From Gluconobacter albidus (lineage in GTDB: Bacteria > Pseudomonadota > Alphaproteobacteria > Acetobacterales > Acetobacteraceae): DNA of 64,000 nt. Under the pieces are notes generated by a model that was not told where the DNA came from, did no database searches, and saw nothing but the letters and a program-made list of their open reading frames with translations. The stretch's first letter is position 1. Each line of letters opens with the position of its first letter. This document shows positions 49,279 to 59,050 of this stretch, in pieces. The position numbers were made by a program, and so were the translations under genes. The stretch is taken from NCBI RefSeq assembly GCF_002723915.1, contig NZ_BEWL01000001.1:372001-436000 (forward strand), given 5' to 3'.

Positions 49279-49806
49279 TCAGGCAAGCCTGAAATGCCTG
49301 AGCATGGCCTTGTTGAAAGCTGGAATATCGGCCGGACAACGGGAAAAAACATAAGGGCCGTCAACCACAACGGCGTTGTCCACCCAGATCGCCCCGGCAT
49401 TTTCCAGATCGCGGCGGATGGCTGGCCAGGACGTAACGGTCCGCCCCTTGAGTTCATTGACCTCAATCAGCGTCTGCACACCATGACAGATGGCCGCGAT
49501 GGGCTTGTTTGCCTTCACGAACGCTCTCGCAAACGCCACCACGTCCCGGTTCATGCGCAACGCATCTGGAGACGCCACCCCGCCGGGAAGCAGCAGGGCA
49601 TGATAGTCGTTTGGATTTGCATCGGCGATCGCCAGATCGGCCCGGATTTTATGGGAGGGATAGATATCCTTGCTCACGGCCTGAAACTCACCGGCCCGGA
49701 GGGAAATAACCGTAACGGTCGCACCGGCTTTTTCAAGCGCGGAGCGAGGCGCGACCAGTTCTATTTCCTCAAGGCCATCCGTAGCCAGGACAGCAACTTT
49801 TACCAT
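49279..49806 (-). CDS. DJ-1/PfpI family protein
   Basis: 175 residues of the class I glutamine amidotransferase-like fold. Glu in LATDGLEEIELVAP and the nucleophilic-elbow Cys in IAAICHGVQTLIE match PfpI/YhbO-like proteins; the end FSRCPADIPAFNKAML is also typical. Members act as glyoxalases, deglycases or chaperones in stress. It lies 56 bases after the aldehyde dehydrogenase on the same strand, which suggests a shared role in aldehyde detoxification. Confidence 0.92.
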   Translation of the reverse strand: MVKVAVLATDGLEEIELVAPRSALEKAGATVTVISLRAGEFQAVSKDIYPSHKIRADLAIADANPNDYHALLLPGGVASPDALRMNRDVVAFARAFVKANKPIAAICHGVQTLIEVNELKGRTVTSWPAIRRDLENAGAIWVDNAVVVDGPYVFSRCPADIPAFNKAMLRHFRLA

Positions 49807-49862
49807 AATCCCGATCCCCTCCAGAAAAAACGGGCGACCGCCAAGAGCCGTCCGTCAGGCCG

Positions 49863-51305
49863 TTACGCGTTGAGGTAAATGGTTTTGGTCTGAACGTAGG
49901 CTTCCATACCGTGCTGCCCGTCCTCGCCTCCCAGACCACTCTCTTTGTAACCATGATGGAAGCCCTGCGGGGCCTCTCCGCCCGGCCGATTCACATAGAC
50001 TTCACCGAATTCAAGTTCGCGGGTCATACGCAGGACCCGGCCCAGATCATTCGTGAAGAGATAGGCTGACAGGCCGTAACGGCAGTCATTGGCCCACGCG
50101 ATGGCCTGATCGAAGTCCTTCACCCGGATCAGCGACATGACCGGGCCAAACACTTCGTTATGAACGACGTCCATGTCCTGGGTGACATCGGTCAGAAGCG
50201 TCGGGGCATAGAAATAGCCCTTGTCATACACGCCACCCCTCAGCCGCTTGCCACCGATAGCGAGACGCGCGCCCTGCCTGATAGCGTTTTCGACCATGCC
50301 ATGAACCTTGTTCAGCTCGTCTTCACTGACCTTTGGCCCCATATCCGTACTGTCGTCCGTCGGCAGTCCGACCTTCAGCGCCTCGATTTTCTCGCGGATT
50401 TTCTGGACGAAGCGGTCGTAAATAGCCTCATGGATATAGGTGCGTTCGTTGGACGTGCAGACCTGCCCGCCATTGCCAAAACGCGCAGCCACCGCTGCAT
50501 CGGCGGCCTTGTCCAGATCGGCATCTTCCATGACCATGAATGGCGCCTTGCCGCCCAGTTCCAGCCGGACTTCCTTCAGCGTTTCGGATGCGGCTGCCAT
50601 GATCTTCTTGCCTGCCGGGGTAGAGCCCGTCATCGTAATGAGCCGGACATCTTTATGCGCCACCAGTGGCACACCAACATCCTGGCCATCTCCCGTCACG
50701 ATATTGATGACGCCATGAGGAATTCGCGCTTCGCCAACTAGCTTTGCCAGATGCAGACAGGTCAGCGGCGTCAGTTCATGCGGCTTGAGAACGATGGTAT
50801 TTCCCGCCGCCACGGCGGGCCCTATCTTTCTTGCACACAACGCCAGCGGGAAGTTCCAGGCCGTGATGGCACCAATAACGCCCAGCGGCACGCGGTCGAT
50901 CAGGATTTTCTCGTTCGGCGAGCTTCCCGAAATGATCTCGCCCTGAAGGCGCAAAACATTTTCCGCAGCAAAACGCAGCAGGCCAATCGCAAAATCAACC
51001 TCGATCCGGGCTTCCTTCAGCGGTTTGCCCATTTCAGAAGTGATGAGAGCGGCCAGTTTTTCCCGATCCCGCTTTACCAAATTCTTCAGCGCGTGAATGT
51101 AATCGGCCCGTTCAGTCGCCGTACGGTGGCTCCAGCCGGCAAAGGCTGCTTTCGCAGCCGCGACAGCCGCATCCACATCCGCCTGTCCGCCTTTGGCAAC
51201 CTCGCCAATCACCGCTTTCGTGGCCGGATTTTCAACCGTGATCCATTCGCCACCCTTCGGTGAGACCCAGCTGCCGTTAATGAAAAGAGTGCTTTTCTCA
51301 GTCAT
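49863..51305 (-). CDS. NAD(P)-dependent aldehyde dehydrogenase (AldA-like)
   Basis: 480 residues. Rossmann and catalytic parts are complete: ITAWNFPLALCARKIGPA, MTGSTPAGKKI, Glu in RLELGGKAPFM, Cys in NGGQVCTSNERTY, and EVFGPVMSLI. The C-terminal GFHHGYKESGLGGEDGQHG is close to E. coli AldA (lactaldehyde/glycolaldehyde dehydrogenase). ATG 51305 with the start MTEKSTLFINGSW is preferred to a longer frame to 51359. Substrate cannot be read; glycolaldehyde or lactaldehyde is likely. Confidence 0.93.
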   Translation of the reverse strand: MTEKSTLFINGSWVSPKGGEWITVENPATKAVIGEVAKGGQADVDAAVAAAKAAFAGWSHRTATERADYIHALKNLVKRDREKLAALITSEMGKPLKEARIEVDFAIGLLRFAAENVLRLQGEIISGSSPNEKILIDRVPLGVIGAITAWNFPLALCARKIGPAVAAGNTIVLKPHELTPLTCLHLAKLVGEARIPHGVINIVTGDGQDVGVPLVAHKDVRLITMTGSTPAGKKIMAAASETLKEVRLELGGKAPFMVMEDADLDKAADAAVAARFGNGGQVCTSNERTYIHEAIYDRFVQKIREKIEALKVGLPTDDSTDMGPKVSEDELNKVHGMVENAIRQGARLAIGGKRLRGGVYDKGYFYAPTLLTDVTQDMDVVHNEVFGPVMSLIRVKDFDQAIAWANDCRYGLSAYLFTNDLGRVLRMTRELEFGEVYVNRPGGEAPQGFHHGYKESGLGGEDGQHGMEAYVQTKTIYLNA

Positions 51306-51695
51306 GGAGTTTCCTGCATTCCTGTGTGACGACTTGCGCCTGTCACGAAACAGACGCATCAGGACGCCGGCAGTTCACTCAACAACTGCAAAAGAGCGAC
51401 ATTCTTTCATAATCAAAAGCGGAAACTTGTGAATCTTCGGTTTATTTTGCGCCTGAATTGTCATCAGGCGGCGAATGAAGCGGAAATCTCTGATCCGGGA
51501 CATTCAGTCTCCGAACACGCCAGATGAAGTAGAAGATGCTCCCGTCGATGGCCTCCAGGATGGAAATTCGCCCCCGTCCCGACGCTGACTTTCAATCCCT
51601 CAGAGGATACTGCTTAGCAAACAGAGTTCATGAAATTTATGGGGAAAATATTCCATCGGAAGCGGCTTTTCCCGCGCGAGAAGATATCCCCAGAA
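51306..51695. other. Intergenic region between ald and yaiI-family gene
   Basis: 390 bases. It should hold the promoter of the leftward aldehyde dehydrogenase gene and the end of the pentose phosphate operon. A plus-strand 84-codon frame (51536-51790) overlaps the yaiI-family gene and lacks a ribosome site, so it is not called. No hairpin with T-tract was seen. Confidence 0.5.
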
Positions 51696-52223
51696 TCAGG
51701 GAACATCTCCGGGGAAGGGCCTGTGGATTGTTTCTGAAGAAGTGGGGAGCGATTGCGCCAGAGCAGCTTTCCTGCGGAGTCGCACGATGAGTGTATCGAG
51801 TGCGGATAAAAACCGGCTTCGGTCGTTTTTGCCGAAAGACGGATTATAGGTCGTAACCGCTCCCGTCTCGCGCAGACCCTGCATCAGATCCCGCATCGCC
51901 GATACCATGCCGACAGAGCGCTCGTCGATTTCCTCGCCGTTTGGACGCAGGACCGTGCCTTTCCTGGCAAGGCAGCGCACGGCCAGCGGAATATCGCTGG
52001 TAATGACGATATCGGAAGCTGTCACCTGCTCCGCAATCCAGTCATCCGCCACGTCTGGCCCTTCAGGGACCACAACACGTTCGATGAGCGGAGACTGCGG
52101 GATATTCATCCAGCTATTGGCGACAATGACCGTTTTCAGGCCGTAGCGCGCCCCGACCCGATAGATTTCATCCTTGACCGGACACGCATCGGCATCCACC
52201 AAAATCCGGGTGGTATCTGCCAT
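51696..52223 (-). CDS. YaiI/YqxD (DUF188) family protein
   Basis: 175 residues of the PIN-like DUF188 family: ILVDADACPVKDEIYRVG, VVPEGPDVADDWIAE, DIVITSDIPLAVRCL and the late NDRSRFLSALDTLI. Conserved acidic residues resemble PIN nucleases but activity is not known. It starts three bases after gntK and is therefore the last gene of the pentose phosphate operon. Confidence 0.92.
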   Translation of the reverse strand: MADTTRILVDADACPVKDEIYRVGARYGLKTVIVANSWMNIPQSPLIERVVVPEGPDVADDWIAEQVTASDIVITSDIPLAVRCLARKGTVLRPNGEEIDERSVGMVSAMRDLMQGLRETGAVTTYNPSFGKNDRSRFLSALDTLIVRLRRKAALAQSLPTSSETIHRPFPGDVP

Positions 52224-52226
52224 GGA

Positions 52227-52769
52227 TCAGCCCTCCGTCTGGAAGTGACGGATCAGATCCTCCAGCACCACGTCGGGGTGCTTTTCGCCTGAAACGCGAA
52301 TCACCGGCTCATCGTCACCCGGCACTTCAAGCGTGGCGAGCTGGCTTGGCAGCAGGCTGGCGGGCATGAAGTGCCCTTCCCGTCGCTCCAGACGCGCCGC
52401 AAGTTCAGTGGCAGACGTGTCAATATGCACGAATTCAATCGGTAGCCCGTTGGCGCGAAGCTGTTCACGATAGGCGCGTTTGAGCGCGGAGCACGTCAGA
52501 ACCGCACCATGGCCAGCCTCGACCTGTGCCCGCAGCCAGTCATGGCACAATGCGAGCCAAGGGGCGCGATCCGCATCGGTCAGCGGACGACCGGTGCTCA
52601 TCTTTTCAACATTCGCAGGAGGGTGCAGGGCATCGCCTTCCTGAAAATGCCAGCCAAGCCGGGTCGCCAGTCCGGTGGCGATCGTCGTTTTTCCTGTCCC
52701 AGAGACGCCCATGACAACGAGAAAACGCGGCTCCAGACCCATCTTCACCCGTGCTGCCGAAGCCGTCAT
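52227..52769 (-). CDS. gntK: Gluconokinase
   Basis: 180-residue P-loop kinase phosphorylating gluconate to 6-phosphogluconate, feeding oxidised glucose back into the pentose phosphate pathway. Walker A MGVSGTGKTTI, EGDALHPPANVEKMSTGRPL for gluconate binding, and CSALKRAYRE are diagnostic. ATG 52769 overlaps the rpiA stop (ATGA). Fits a gluconate-producing acetic acid bacterium. Confidence 0.95.
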   Translation of the reverse strand: MTASAARVKMGLEPRFLVVMGVSGTGKTTIATGLATRLGWHFQEGDALHPPANVEKMSTGRPLTDADRAPWLALCHDWLRAQVEAGHGAVLTCSALKRAYREQLRANGLPIEFVHIDTSATELAARLERREGHFMPASLLPSQLATLEVPGDDEPVIRVSGEKHPDVVLEDLIRHFQTEG

Positions 52770-53461
52770 GGCTCCCACCGCTCCACGCCTTCTGTGGTGG
52801 CGACCAGAACGTCCGAAGCCATGTTGAGGAACATGCCATGCTCCACCACGCCGACGATCCGGTCGATTTTCTCCGCCAGATCTTCGGGATTTTCGATCGG
52901 TCCGAAATGGCAGTCCAGAATCATGTTTCCCGTATCCGTCACGAACAGCGATCCGGCACGGTCCGCTCTCGGCTTTACACCGCGAGCGCCACAGGCCGCC
53001 AGACGTTCGGCCGTGCATTCCCAGCCGAAGGAAATGACTTCCACGGGAACAGGCGCGCGCTCTCCCAGCAGATCGACAGGCTTGGTGCCATCGACGATCA
53101 CCACGAAACGCTTTGCAGCCTGTGCCACGATTTTTTCGCGAAGGAGCGCGCCGCCCAGACCCTTGATCAGGTTGAGCGAACCGCGCTGGACCTCGTCCGC
53201 CCCGTCAATCGCAATGTCGATCCGGCGATGCGCGCTGAAATCCGTCAGCGGAATTCCGGCCTTGATCGCCTTGTCTTCGCTGTCATCGGAGGTCGGAATG
53301 CCAAAAATTTCCAGACCTTCCGCAACACGCTCACCCAGGCGCTCAATCATATAAGCGGCTGTGCTGCCCGTTCCGAGCCCCACGACCATGCCGCTCTTAA
53401 CCATATCAGCCGCTTCACGCGCCGCGGTGCGCTTGTGAACGCTCATATCGGACACTGTCAT
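52766..53461 (-). CDS. rpiA: Ribose-5-phosphate isomerase A
   Basis: 231 residues interconverting ribose 5-phosphate and ribulose 5-phosphate. Family motifs: VVGLGTGSTAAYMIERLG, AIDGADEV, LIKGLGGALLREKIVA with the catalytic Glu and Lys nearby, and DTGNMILDCHFG. Overlaps pgl and gntK by four bases each. Confidence 0.95.
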   Translation of the reverse strand: MTVSDMSVHKRTAAREAADMVKSGMVVGLGTGSTAAYMIERLGERVAEGLEIFGIPTSDDSEDKAIKAGIPLTDFSAHRRIDIAIDGADEVQRGSLNLIKGLGGALLREKIVAQAAKRFVVIVDGTKPVDLLGERAPVPVEVISFGWECTAERLAACGARGVKPRADRAGSLFVTDTGNMILDCHFGPIENPEDLAEKIDRIVGVVEHGMFLNMASDVLVATTEGVERWEP

Positions 53462-54198
53462 GCCCCTTCTCCGACCGCTGCGCGATCTGCAAGAACGACG
53501 ATCCGGCCTTCGCTCGTCACGCGGGCGGAGGGGATGGAACTGTCGCCTTCGACCAGACGCTCCAGCATCTCGACCTTGGACGCTCCCGTCACGAGAAACA
53601 CCACCAGCGCGCTGGACTGAATAGCGGGATAGGTCAGCGTGATGCGTTCATAAGGCGCGGTGGACGGTGCGGCTGTTCCGACCCAGGCTTTGCGTTCCTT
53701 CAGGACCGGCTGTCCCGGAAACAGCGAGGCCGTATGACCATCCGTGCCGAGGCCCAGCATGACCAGATCGAACAGCGGGCGCTTCGGATCGAGTTCCGTA
53801 GCACCATAAGAGGTCTGAAGGGTTTTCTCGTAAGCCTGTGCGTCCGCCTCCACCGTATCGCCGGTCGGGATGGCATGGACGTTCTGCGCGGGCACCGGAA
53901 CATGCGACAGCAGGACGGACTGGCCGACCGTGTGGTTGCTGTCCGCATGGCCTTCCGGCACATGGCGCTCGTCACCATAGAAAATCTCGACCCGCTCCCA
54001 CGGAACCAGCTTTGCCCGCGACGGCGTGGCGAGGATCTCGAACAGGCGCTTGGGCGTGGAGCCACCAGAAAGCGCCACCCGGAACAGGCCATCCGTTTTG
54101 GCGAGAACGCCTTCGATGAAGAGCTCGGCCATCCGCAGGGCTACGGCTTCCGAATCAGGGAGGGTTTCCAGAGTGGCGGTACGAATGTCGGTCGTCAT
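53458..54198 (-). CDS. pgl: 6-phosphogluconolactonase
   Basis: 246-residue DevB-type lactonase hydrolysing 6-phosphogluconolactone. Shows VALSGGSTPKRLFEIL, IFYGDERHVPEGHADSN, MLGLGTDGHTASLFPG and the late RITLTYPAI. ATGA overlaps at both ends couple it to the HAD phosphatase and rpiA. Confidence 0.95.
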   Translation of the reverse strand: MTTDIRTATLETLPDSEAVALRMAELFIEGVLAKTDGLFRVALSGGSTPKRLFEILATPSRAKLVPWERVEIFYGDERHVPEGHADSNHTVGQSVLLSHVPVPAQNVHAIPTGDTVEADAQAYEKTLQTSYGATELDPKRPLFDLVMLGLGTDGHTASLFPGQPVLKERKAWVGTAAPSTAPYERITLTYPAIQSSALVVFLVTGASKVEMLERLVEGDSSIPSARVTSEGRIVVLADRAAVGEGA

Positions 54199-55055
54199 GA
54201 ATGGGGAACCCTCGGCAGAATATAGCGCTCGACAGCCTTGGCCCAGCCATCGCGCTCGTTGGTGTCCGTGAAAACCTGCGCGGCGGCTTTCACGTCCTCT
54301 TCAGCCTGTCCCATGGCAATTCCCAGCCCTGCGACAGAAAACATCGGCAGGTCGTTATGGGCATCGCCAAGGCAGGCCACCTCATGCGGCGCAATGCCGT
54401 GGGCAACCGCCAGTTCGCGGATCGCCTCGCCCTTGTTGGCAAGCGCTGGCGTCACATCAAGAAGAATATCGGAAGAGCGGCGCACGCTCGCATCCCCCTG
54501 AAGCATCGCGCCGAGTTCGGTCTCGACGTCCTGCAACAGGCTGGTATTACTGCTCACGCCCATCACCTTTCCGATGCCCTCGAATTCCCTGCGCAGGTCG
54601 GGAACCTGATTTGGCGTCAGGCCGGTAATGCCCCGCTCATGCTGAACGAACGGCGTATGTGCATCCTGCACCATCCAGTAGGACTGCCGCAGGAACCATG
54701 TTTCAATCCCGTGCAGATGCAGCATGTCATACACGATCGACAGCACATCCGGCGCAAGGACGCGGCTGACGGTCGTGCTACCGTCAGGTTTGAAGATGAT
54801 GCCGCCGTTAAATCCGGCGTTCTGACCGGTCAGACCGAGCTGCTCTATATAGGGTACCATGGCGGCTGGAGGCCGCGCACTGGCGAGACAGAGGGGAATT
54901 CCCCGTTCCTGAAGCGCTTTCACCATCGCCAGGGTAGATGGCGCGATGGTCTTGTCTGGCGTCAGGAGTGTGCCATCCATGTCGGACACGACCATCCGGA
55001 TGGTCTTTGGCAGCGGCGGCAGATCCGCGTGGATGGCGTCGAGGTCAACGGACAT
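54195..55055 (-). CDS. Cof-type HAD phosphatase
   Basis: 286 residues of HAD subfamily IIB: nucleophile motif VVSDMDGTLLTPDKT, cap domain, and C-terminal GDAHNDLPMF with Mg-binding Asp. Substrate is probably a sugar phosphate, as it lies among pentose phosphate genes, but this class is promiscuous. ATG 55055 with AGGGG upstream is preferred to a start at 55142, which would run over a terminator hairpin. Confidence 0.88.
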   Translation of the reverse strand: MSVDLDAIHADLPPLPKTIRMVVSDMDGTLLTPDKTIAPSTLAMVKALQERGIPLCLASARPPAAMVPYIEQLGLTGQNAGFNGGIIFKPDGSTTVSRVLAPDVLSIVYDMLHLHGIETWFLRQSYWMVQDAHTPFVQHERGITGLTPNQVPDLRREFEGIGKVMGVSSNTSLLQDVETELGAMLQGDASVRRSSDILLDVTPALANKGEAIRELAVAHGIAPHEVACLGDAHNDLPMFSVAGLGIAMGQAEEDVKAAAQVFTDTNERDGWAKAVERYILPRVPHS

Positions 55056-55067
55056 AAAAGCCCCTGT

Positions 55068-55096
55068 AAAAACCCCCGTCAGAGTCTTTGCGGGGG
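55068..55096 (-). terminator. Intrinsic terminator inside the pentose phosphate operon
   Basis: On the minus strand CCCCCG, a 12-base loop and CGGGGG are followed by TTTTT. It lies after gnd and 13 bases before the HAD gene, and could reduce expression of HAD-pgl-rpiA-gntK relative to tkt-tal/pgi-gnd. Confidence 0.7.
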
Positions 55097-55162
55097 CTGG
55101 CTGGTCAGCAATGGCAAAAACCATACCCTGCCAGCCAGTCATTGCCCATGAGGGGCGTAGTC

Positions 55163-56161
55163 TTATTTCTTTTCGACGTGGCCGCCGAAACCGAAACGCT
55201 GGGCCGAGAGCACTTTCTCGGCAAAGTTGTTGCCGGACCGGGAGCGGAAACGCGTAAACAGCGCGGCCGTCATGACCGGAGCCGGTACGTCTTCCTCGAT
55301 GGCGGCCTCGATCGTCCAGCGGCCTTCACCGGAATCCGCGACTTCGCCGGAGAACTCGTTGAGGGTTTCCGAACGGGTCAGGGCCTCGGCCGTCAGGTCC
55401 AGCAGCCAGGACGATACGACACTGCCGCGGCGCCAGACTTCGGCGATATCGCCCATGTTGAGCTCGAACCGGTCTTTTTCCGCAAGAACCGGGGAGTTCT
55501 TGCTTTTCATGATGTCGAAACCTTCGGCGAAGGCCTGCATCATGCCGTATTCGATGCCGTTATGGACCATCTTCACGAAGTGCCCTGAACCGGCGGGACC
55601 ACAGTGCAGATAGCCCTGCTCGGCCCGCGGATCGTGACCCGCAGCGTCACGGCCAGGCGTGCGCGGCACGTCCCCGATGCCCGGCGCCAGCGCGCTGAGG
55701 ATCGGATCAATATATTCGGCGGTCTCTTTCGTGCCGCCGAACATCATGCAGTAACCACGCTCCAGACCCCAGACGCCGCCCGAGGTGCCAACATCCACGT
55801 AGGAGATGCCCTTTTCGGCCAGTTCGGCCGAACGGCGGACGTCATCCTTGTAATAGGTGTTACCACCGTCGATGATGACATCCCCGCGCCCCAGAAGGCC
55901 ACCGAGTTCCTGAACGCAGGCTTCGGTGATGGCACCCGCCGGAAGCATGACCCACACCACGCGGTGTTCGTCACCTTCGAGCAGCTTCGCCATCTCGGCC
56001 ACGGAACTGGCGGGCGTCGCGCGCCCCGCTTCGCAGCGGCCGACGACCGAGGCCGTCACTTCCGGCGTACGGTCGTGCACGACGACATCATGTCCGTGGC
56101 GCGTCAGACGGACGGCAATATTGCCGCCCATCCGTCCCAGTCCGATGATTCCGATCCGCAT
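55163..56161 (-). CDS. gnd: 6-phosphogluconate dehydrogenase, decarboxylating (short form)
   Basis: 332 residues, shorter than the 470-residue E. coli type and like the NAD-preferring GntZ/YqeC class. Motifs: [16 protein letters not shown] for the nucleotide, [12 protein letters not shown], catalytic Lys in [19 protein letters not shown]. Makes ribulose 5-phosphate and CO2. Starts three bases after tal/pgi. Cofactor preference is inferred from family. Confidence 0.95.
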   Translation of the reverse strand: MRIGIIGLGRMGGNIAVRLTRHGHDVVVHDRTPEVTASVVGRCEAGRATPASSVAEMAKLLEGDEHRVVWVMLPAGAITEACVQELGGLLGRGDVIIDGGNTYYKDDVRRSAELAEKGISYVDVGTSGGVWGLERGYCMMFGGTKETAEYIDPILSALAPGIGDVPRTPGRDAAGHDPRAEQGYLHCGPAGSGHFVKMVHNGIEYGMMQAFAEGFDIMKSKNSPVLAEKDRFELNMGDIAEVWRRGSVVSSWLLDLTAEALTRSETLNEFSGEVADSGEGRWTIEAAIEEDVPAPVMTAALFTRFRSRSGNNFAEKVLSAQRFGFGGHVEKK

Positions 56162-56164
56162 GAC

Positions 56165-59038
56165 TTATGCTCCTGCCAGTGCTTCGTGGATTGCCGTTTC
56201 CAGAGCCTTCAGCCCCTCTTCCAGCGGTCCATCAATATGAACGCGAAGGGCACGCCGGCCGCGGGCCGCGAGTACCTCGAAATCGCCTCTTGCCTGCGCC
56301 GCCTTGACGACGCTGAAGCTGAAGCCATGACCCGGAACCGGCACATCCGCCGCATCCGTTGCCGTGACCTGAAGGAACACGCCGCTGTCAGGGCCGCCCT
56401 TGTAAGCCTGACCTGTCGAATGCAGGAACCGGGGGCCGAATTCGGCGGCTGTCGCCACCTTCAGCGTGTCCCGGAGCTCCATACGAACGGACTGTGCCCA
56501 GTCCCGCGTCTGCTGGTCGCGGCGGATATAGGCCAGAAGACCAACATAGTCGCCAGGCTTCACACGATCGAAAAGCGTCCTGAGAATGGAGACCGCATCG
56601 CTTTTGCTTCCAGCGGCTTCCGTGTTCTTCGCATCCGCGTAGAAGGACAGCGGGCCGTCCTTGGCGAACGGTGTTTCCGGCGGCAGCGATCCCGTTTCGG
56701 CATAGGCGGAGGTCAGCTTGCGCGTCTCAAGCTTGCTGAATTCCACATCCGGCTGATCGAACGGGTCGATGCCGAGCACCGCGCCGGCCACGGCCGTCGC
56801 AAATTCGAACAGGAAGAATGCCTGTCCGATCTGGGACGCATCGGCCAGACGGATGGTGACGACCGGCGCACCAGCTTCGCGCAGAGCGCCAAGACGGCTG
56901 TCGGGAACGTCATCGCCCAGTAGAAGGTCCACGAAAATGCGGTCCGTCCCATAGACATCCGGCGCGCCGAGTTCTTCCTCGTCAATGGGAATAAGGCCGA
57001 GGCCCTTCTTGCCCGTGCTTTCTGCAATGAGCTGTTCCAGCCAGGCACCCAGCGAGGCAATGCCGTCAGAGGCGAGGATCGTCACCTTGTCGCGGCCGAA
57101 GCAGTGCGCGGCATGACCCAGGATCAGGCCCAGCACCGCGCCTGGATTGGCCGCAGGAGGCGCGCTTCCGTCACAGGATTCCACCATCAGGCGCGTGACC
57201 ATCAGCAGCTTGCGGACGTCAATGCCGCTTGCCGCCGCCGGAACGAGACCGAAGTTGGACAGGACCGAATAACGCCCGCCGATTTTTGGATCACCGTAGA
57301 ACACGCGCCAGAAGCCGTTTTCCTCGGCCACTTTCTGCATGTGCGAGCCGGGATCGGTGATGGCGATGAAGCTGTCACCGGGTTTCTTGCCCAGAGCCTG
57401 ACCGGCCACCTGCCAGAAATGCGCGAACAGGATGTTCGGCTCCAGCGTTCCGCCGGATTTGCTGGCCACGATGAACAGCGTGTTCTTGGGGTCAATGGCT
57501 TTCTCGAACGCCGTGACCTGCTGGGGGTCCGTGCTGTCGAGGACGTGCAGTTTCGGCCAACCTTCGCGCTGTCCAAACGTCTCGGCCAGAACCTCAGGAC
57601 CGAGGCTCGAACCACCCATGCCCAGAAGCAGGATGTCCTTGAAGCCGCGACTGCGGACATCGCGGGCCAGAACTTCCAGCTCCTCAACGTTCCAGAGGCG
57701 ATCCTGCACGATCGTCAGCCAGTTCAGCCAGCCAGCTTCCGGGCCGTTCGTCCAGACCGACGGGTCTTTCTGCCAGATCCGGCGAAGACCGCCGCTCAGG
57801 CTCCAGTCCTTTTCAGCCCCCGCGACATCATCACGCAGTTCCGGCGGCAGGTCCGCGCTGACACGCAGCAGGCGCTTGCCGATGACGGCTTCACGCTTGG
57901 TTGCCACGGCCGTCAGCAGCGTGTCGAACGACACGCTGAAGGACGCACAGCCTTCCTTGACGAGCTTTGTCGTCACACCATCCAGATCCAGACCAAGGCG
58001 TTCGGCCTCGGCCAGAACATGCCGCGCCTCCTCGACGTTTTCCGTCAGACTGGCGCGGGCCTTGCCGTGATCACGGAACGCATCAAACGTTGCGGGAGGG
58101 ATGGTGTTGACCGTCTCGGGGCCAATCAGCTCCTCGACATACAGGACATCGGAATAGGCCTTGTCCTTGGTTCCGGTGCTGGCCCAGAGCAGACGCTGCG
58201 GGTTGGCGCCCTTCTCGGCGAGTGCTTTCCAGCGCGGGCTGTTACGGACATCCAGATAATACTGATATGCCATCTTCGCATTGGCGATCGCAACCTTGCC
58301 GCGAACGGCCTTCAGCGCTTCGGCGTCTGCATCTCCAGCGGCGATGCGACGGTCGATTTCGCCATCAATCTTGGCGTCGATACGGCTGACGAAGAACGAA
58401 GCCACGCTGGAAATGCGCGAAATGTCTTCGCCGCGGGCGGCACGGGCCTCAAGTCCGGAAATATAGGCTTCCAGAACCGCCTTGTAGGCTTCCAGCGAGA
58501 ACAGCAGCGTCACGTTGACATTGATGCCGTCCGCAATGGCTTCGCGGATGGCGCCCGTGCCTTCTGACGTGCCGGGGATCTTGATCATCAGATTGTCGCG
58601 CGCGACGGTTTTCCACAGACGGCGGGCTTCCGTGATCGTCCCGTGCGCATCGAATGCCAGATAGGGCGAAACTTCGAGACTGACATAGCCGTCCAGCCCC
58701 TTGGTCTTCTCGAACACCGGATACAGAACCGCGCAGGCGGAACGGATGTCGTCAATCGCCAGATGCTCGTACAGATCACCGGGGGGAAGGCCCTCGCCTT
58801 CCAGCAGCTTGCGGATTTGCGGATCGTATTCGGTGCCGTGACCAATGGCCTTCTCGAAGATGGCCGGGTTGGACGTGACGCCCCGCAGGCCGTCTTCGTC
58901 CACCAGCTTACGGAGGCTTCCATTCTCCGTGAAGCTGCGCTGGATGAAATCCAGCCAGGGAGACTGGCCGTATTTCTCAAGCTCGCGCAGCACGCTGCCG
59001 ACTTCGTTCAGACCGGTATTGGAGATTGTGTCTGCCAC
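56165..59038 (-). CDS. tal/pgi: Bifunctional transaldolase / glucose-6-phosphate isomerase
   Basis: 957 residues in two domains. Residues 1-370 are transaldolase: TSNPAIFEKAIGHG, Schiff-base Lys in NLMIKIPGTSEG, and RLLWASTGTKDKAYSDVLYV. Residues about 390-957 are phosphoglucose isomerase: LLGMGGSSLGPEVLAETF, FIVASKSGGTLEPN, GGRYSVLSNFGL. The fusion is known from Gluconobacter and some other bacteria and joins two steps of the non-oxidative and upper sugar phosphate network. Same operon as tkt (12-base gap) and gnd. Confidence 0.97.
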   Translation of the reverse strand: MADTISNTGLNEVGSVLRELEKYGQSPWLDFIQRSFTENGSLRKLVDEDGLRGVTSNPAIFEKAIGHGTEYDPQIRKLLEGEGLPPGDLYEHLAIDDIRSACAVLYPVFEKTKGLDGYVSLEVSPYLAFDAHGTITEARRLWKTVARDNLMIKIPGTSEGTGAIREAIADGINVNVTLLFSLEAYKAVLEAYISGLEARAARGEDISRISSVASFFVSRIDAKIDGEIDRRIAAGDADAEALKAVRGKVAIANAKMAYQYYLDVRNSPRWKALAEKGANPQRLLWASTGTKDKAYSDVLYVEELIGPETVNTIPPATFDAFRDHGKARASLTENVEEARHVLAEAERLGLDLDGVTTKLVKEGCASFSVSFDTLLTAVATKREAVIGKRLLRVSADLPPELRDDVAGAEKDWSLSGGLRRIWQKDPSVWTNGPEAGWLNWLTIVQDRLWNVEELEVLARDVRSRGFKDILLLGMGGSSLGPEVLAETFGQREGWPKLHVLDSTDPQQVTAFEKAIDPKNTLFIVASKSGGTLEPNILFAHFWQVAGQALGKKPGDSFIAITDPGSHMQKVAEENGFWRVFYGDPKIGGRYSVLSNFGLVPAAASGIDVRKLLMVTRLMVESCDGSAPPAANPGAVLGLILGHAAHCFGRDKVTILASDGIASLGAWLEQLIAESTGKKGLGLIPIDEEELGAPDVYGTDRIFVDLLLGDDVPDSRLGALREAGAPVVTIRLADASQIGQAFFLFEFATAVAGAVLGIDPFDQPDVEFSKLETRKLTSAYAETGSLPPETPFAKDGPLSFYADAKNTEAAGSKSDAVSILRTLFDRVKPGDYVGLLAYIRRDQQTRDWAQSVRMELRDTLKVATAAEFGPRFLHSTGQAYKGGPDSGVFLQVTATDAADVPVPGHGFSFSVVKAAQARGDFEVLAARGRRALRVHIDGPLEEGLKALETAIHEALAGA

Positions 59039-59050
59039 AGGATCTCTCCC

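Noticed and set aside
51536-51790. 84-codon plus-strand frame
   Set aside because: No ribosome site, overlaps the yaiI-family gene, no similarity to a known protein.
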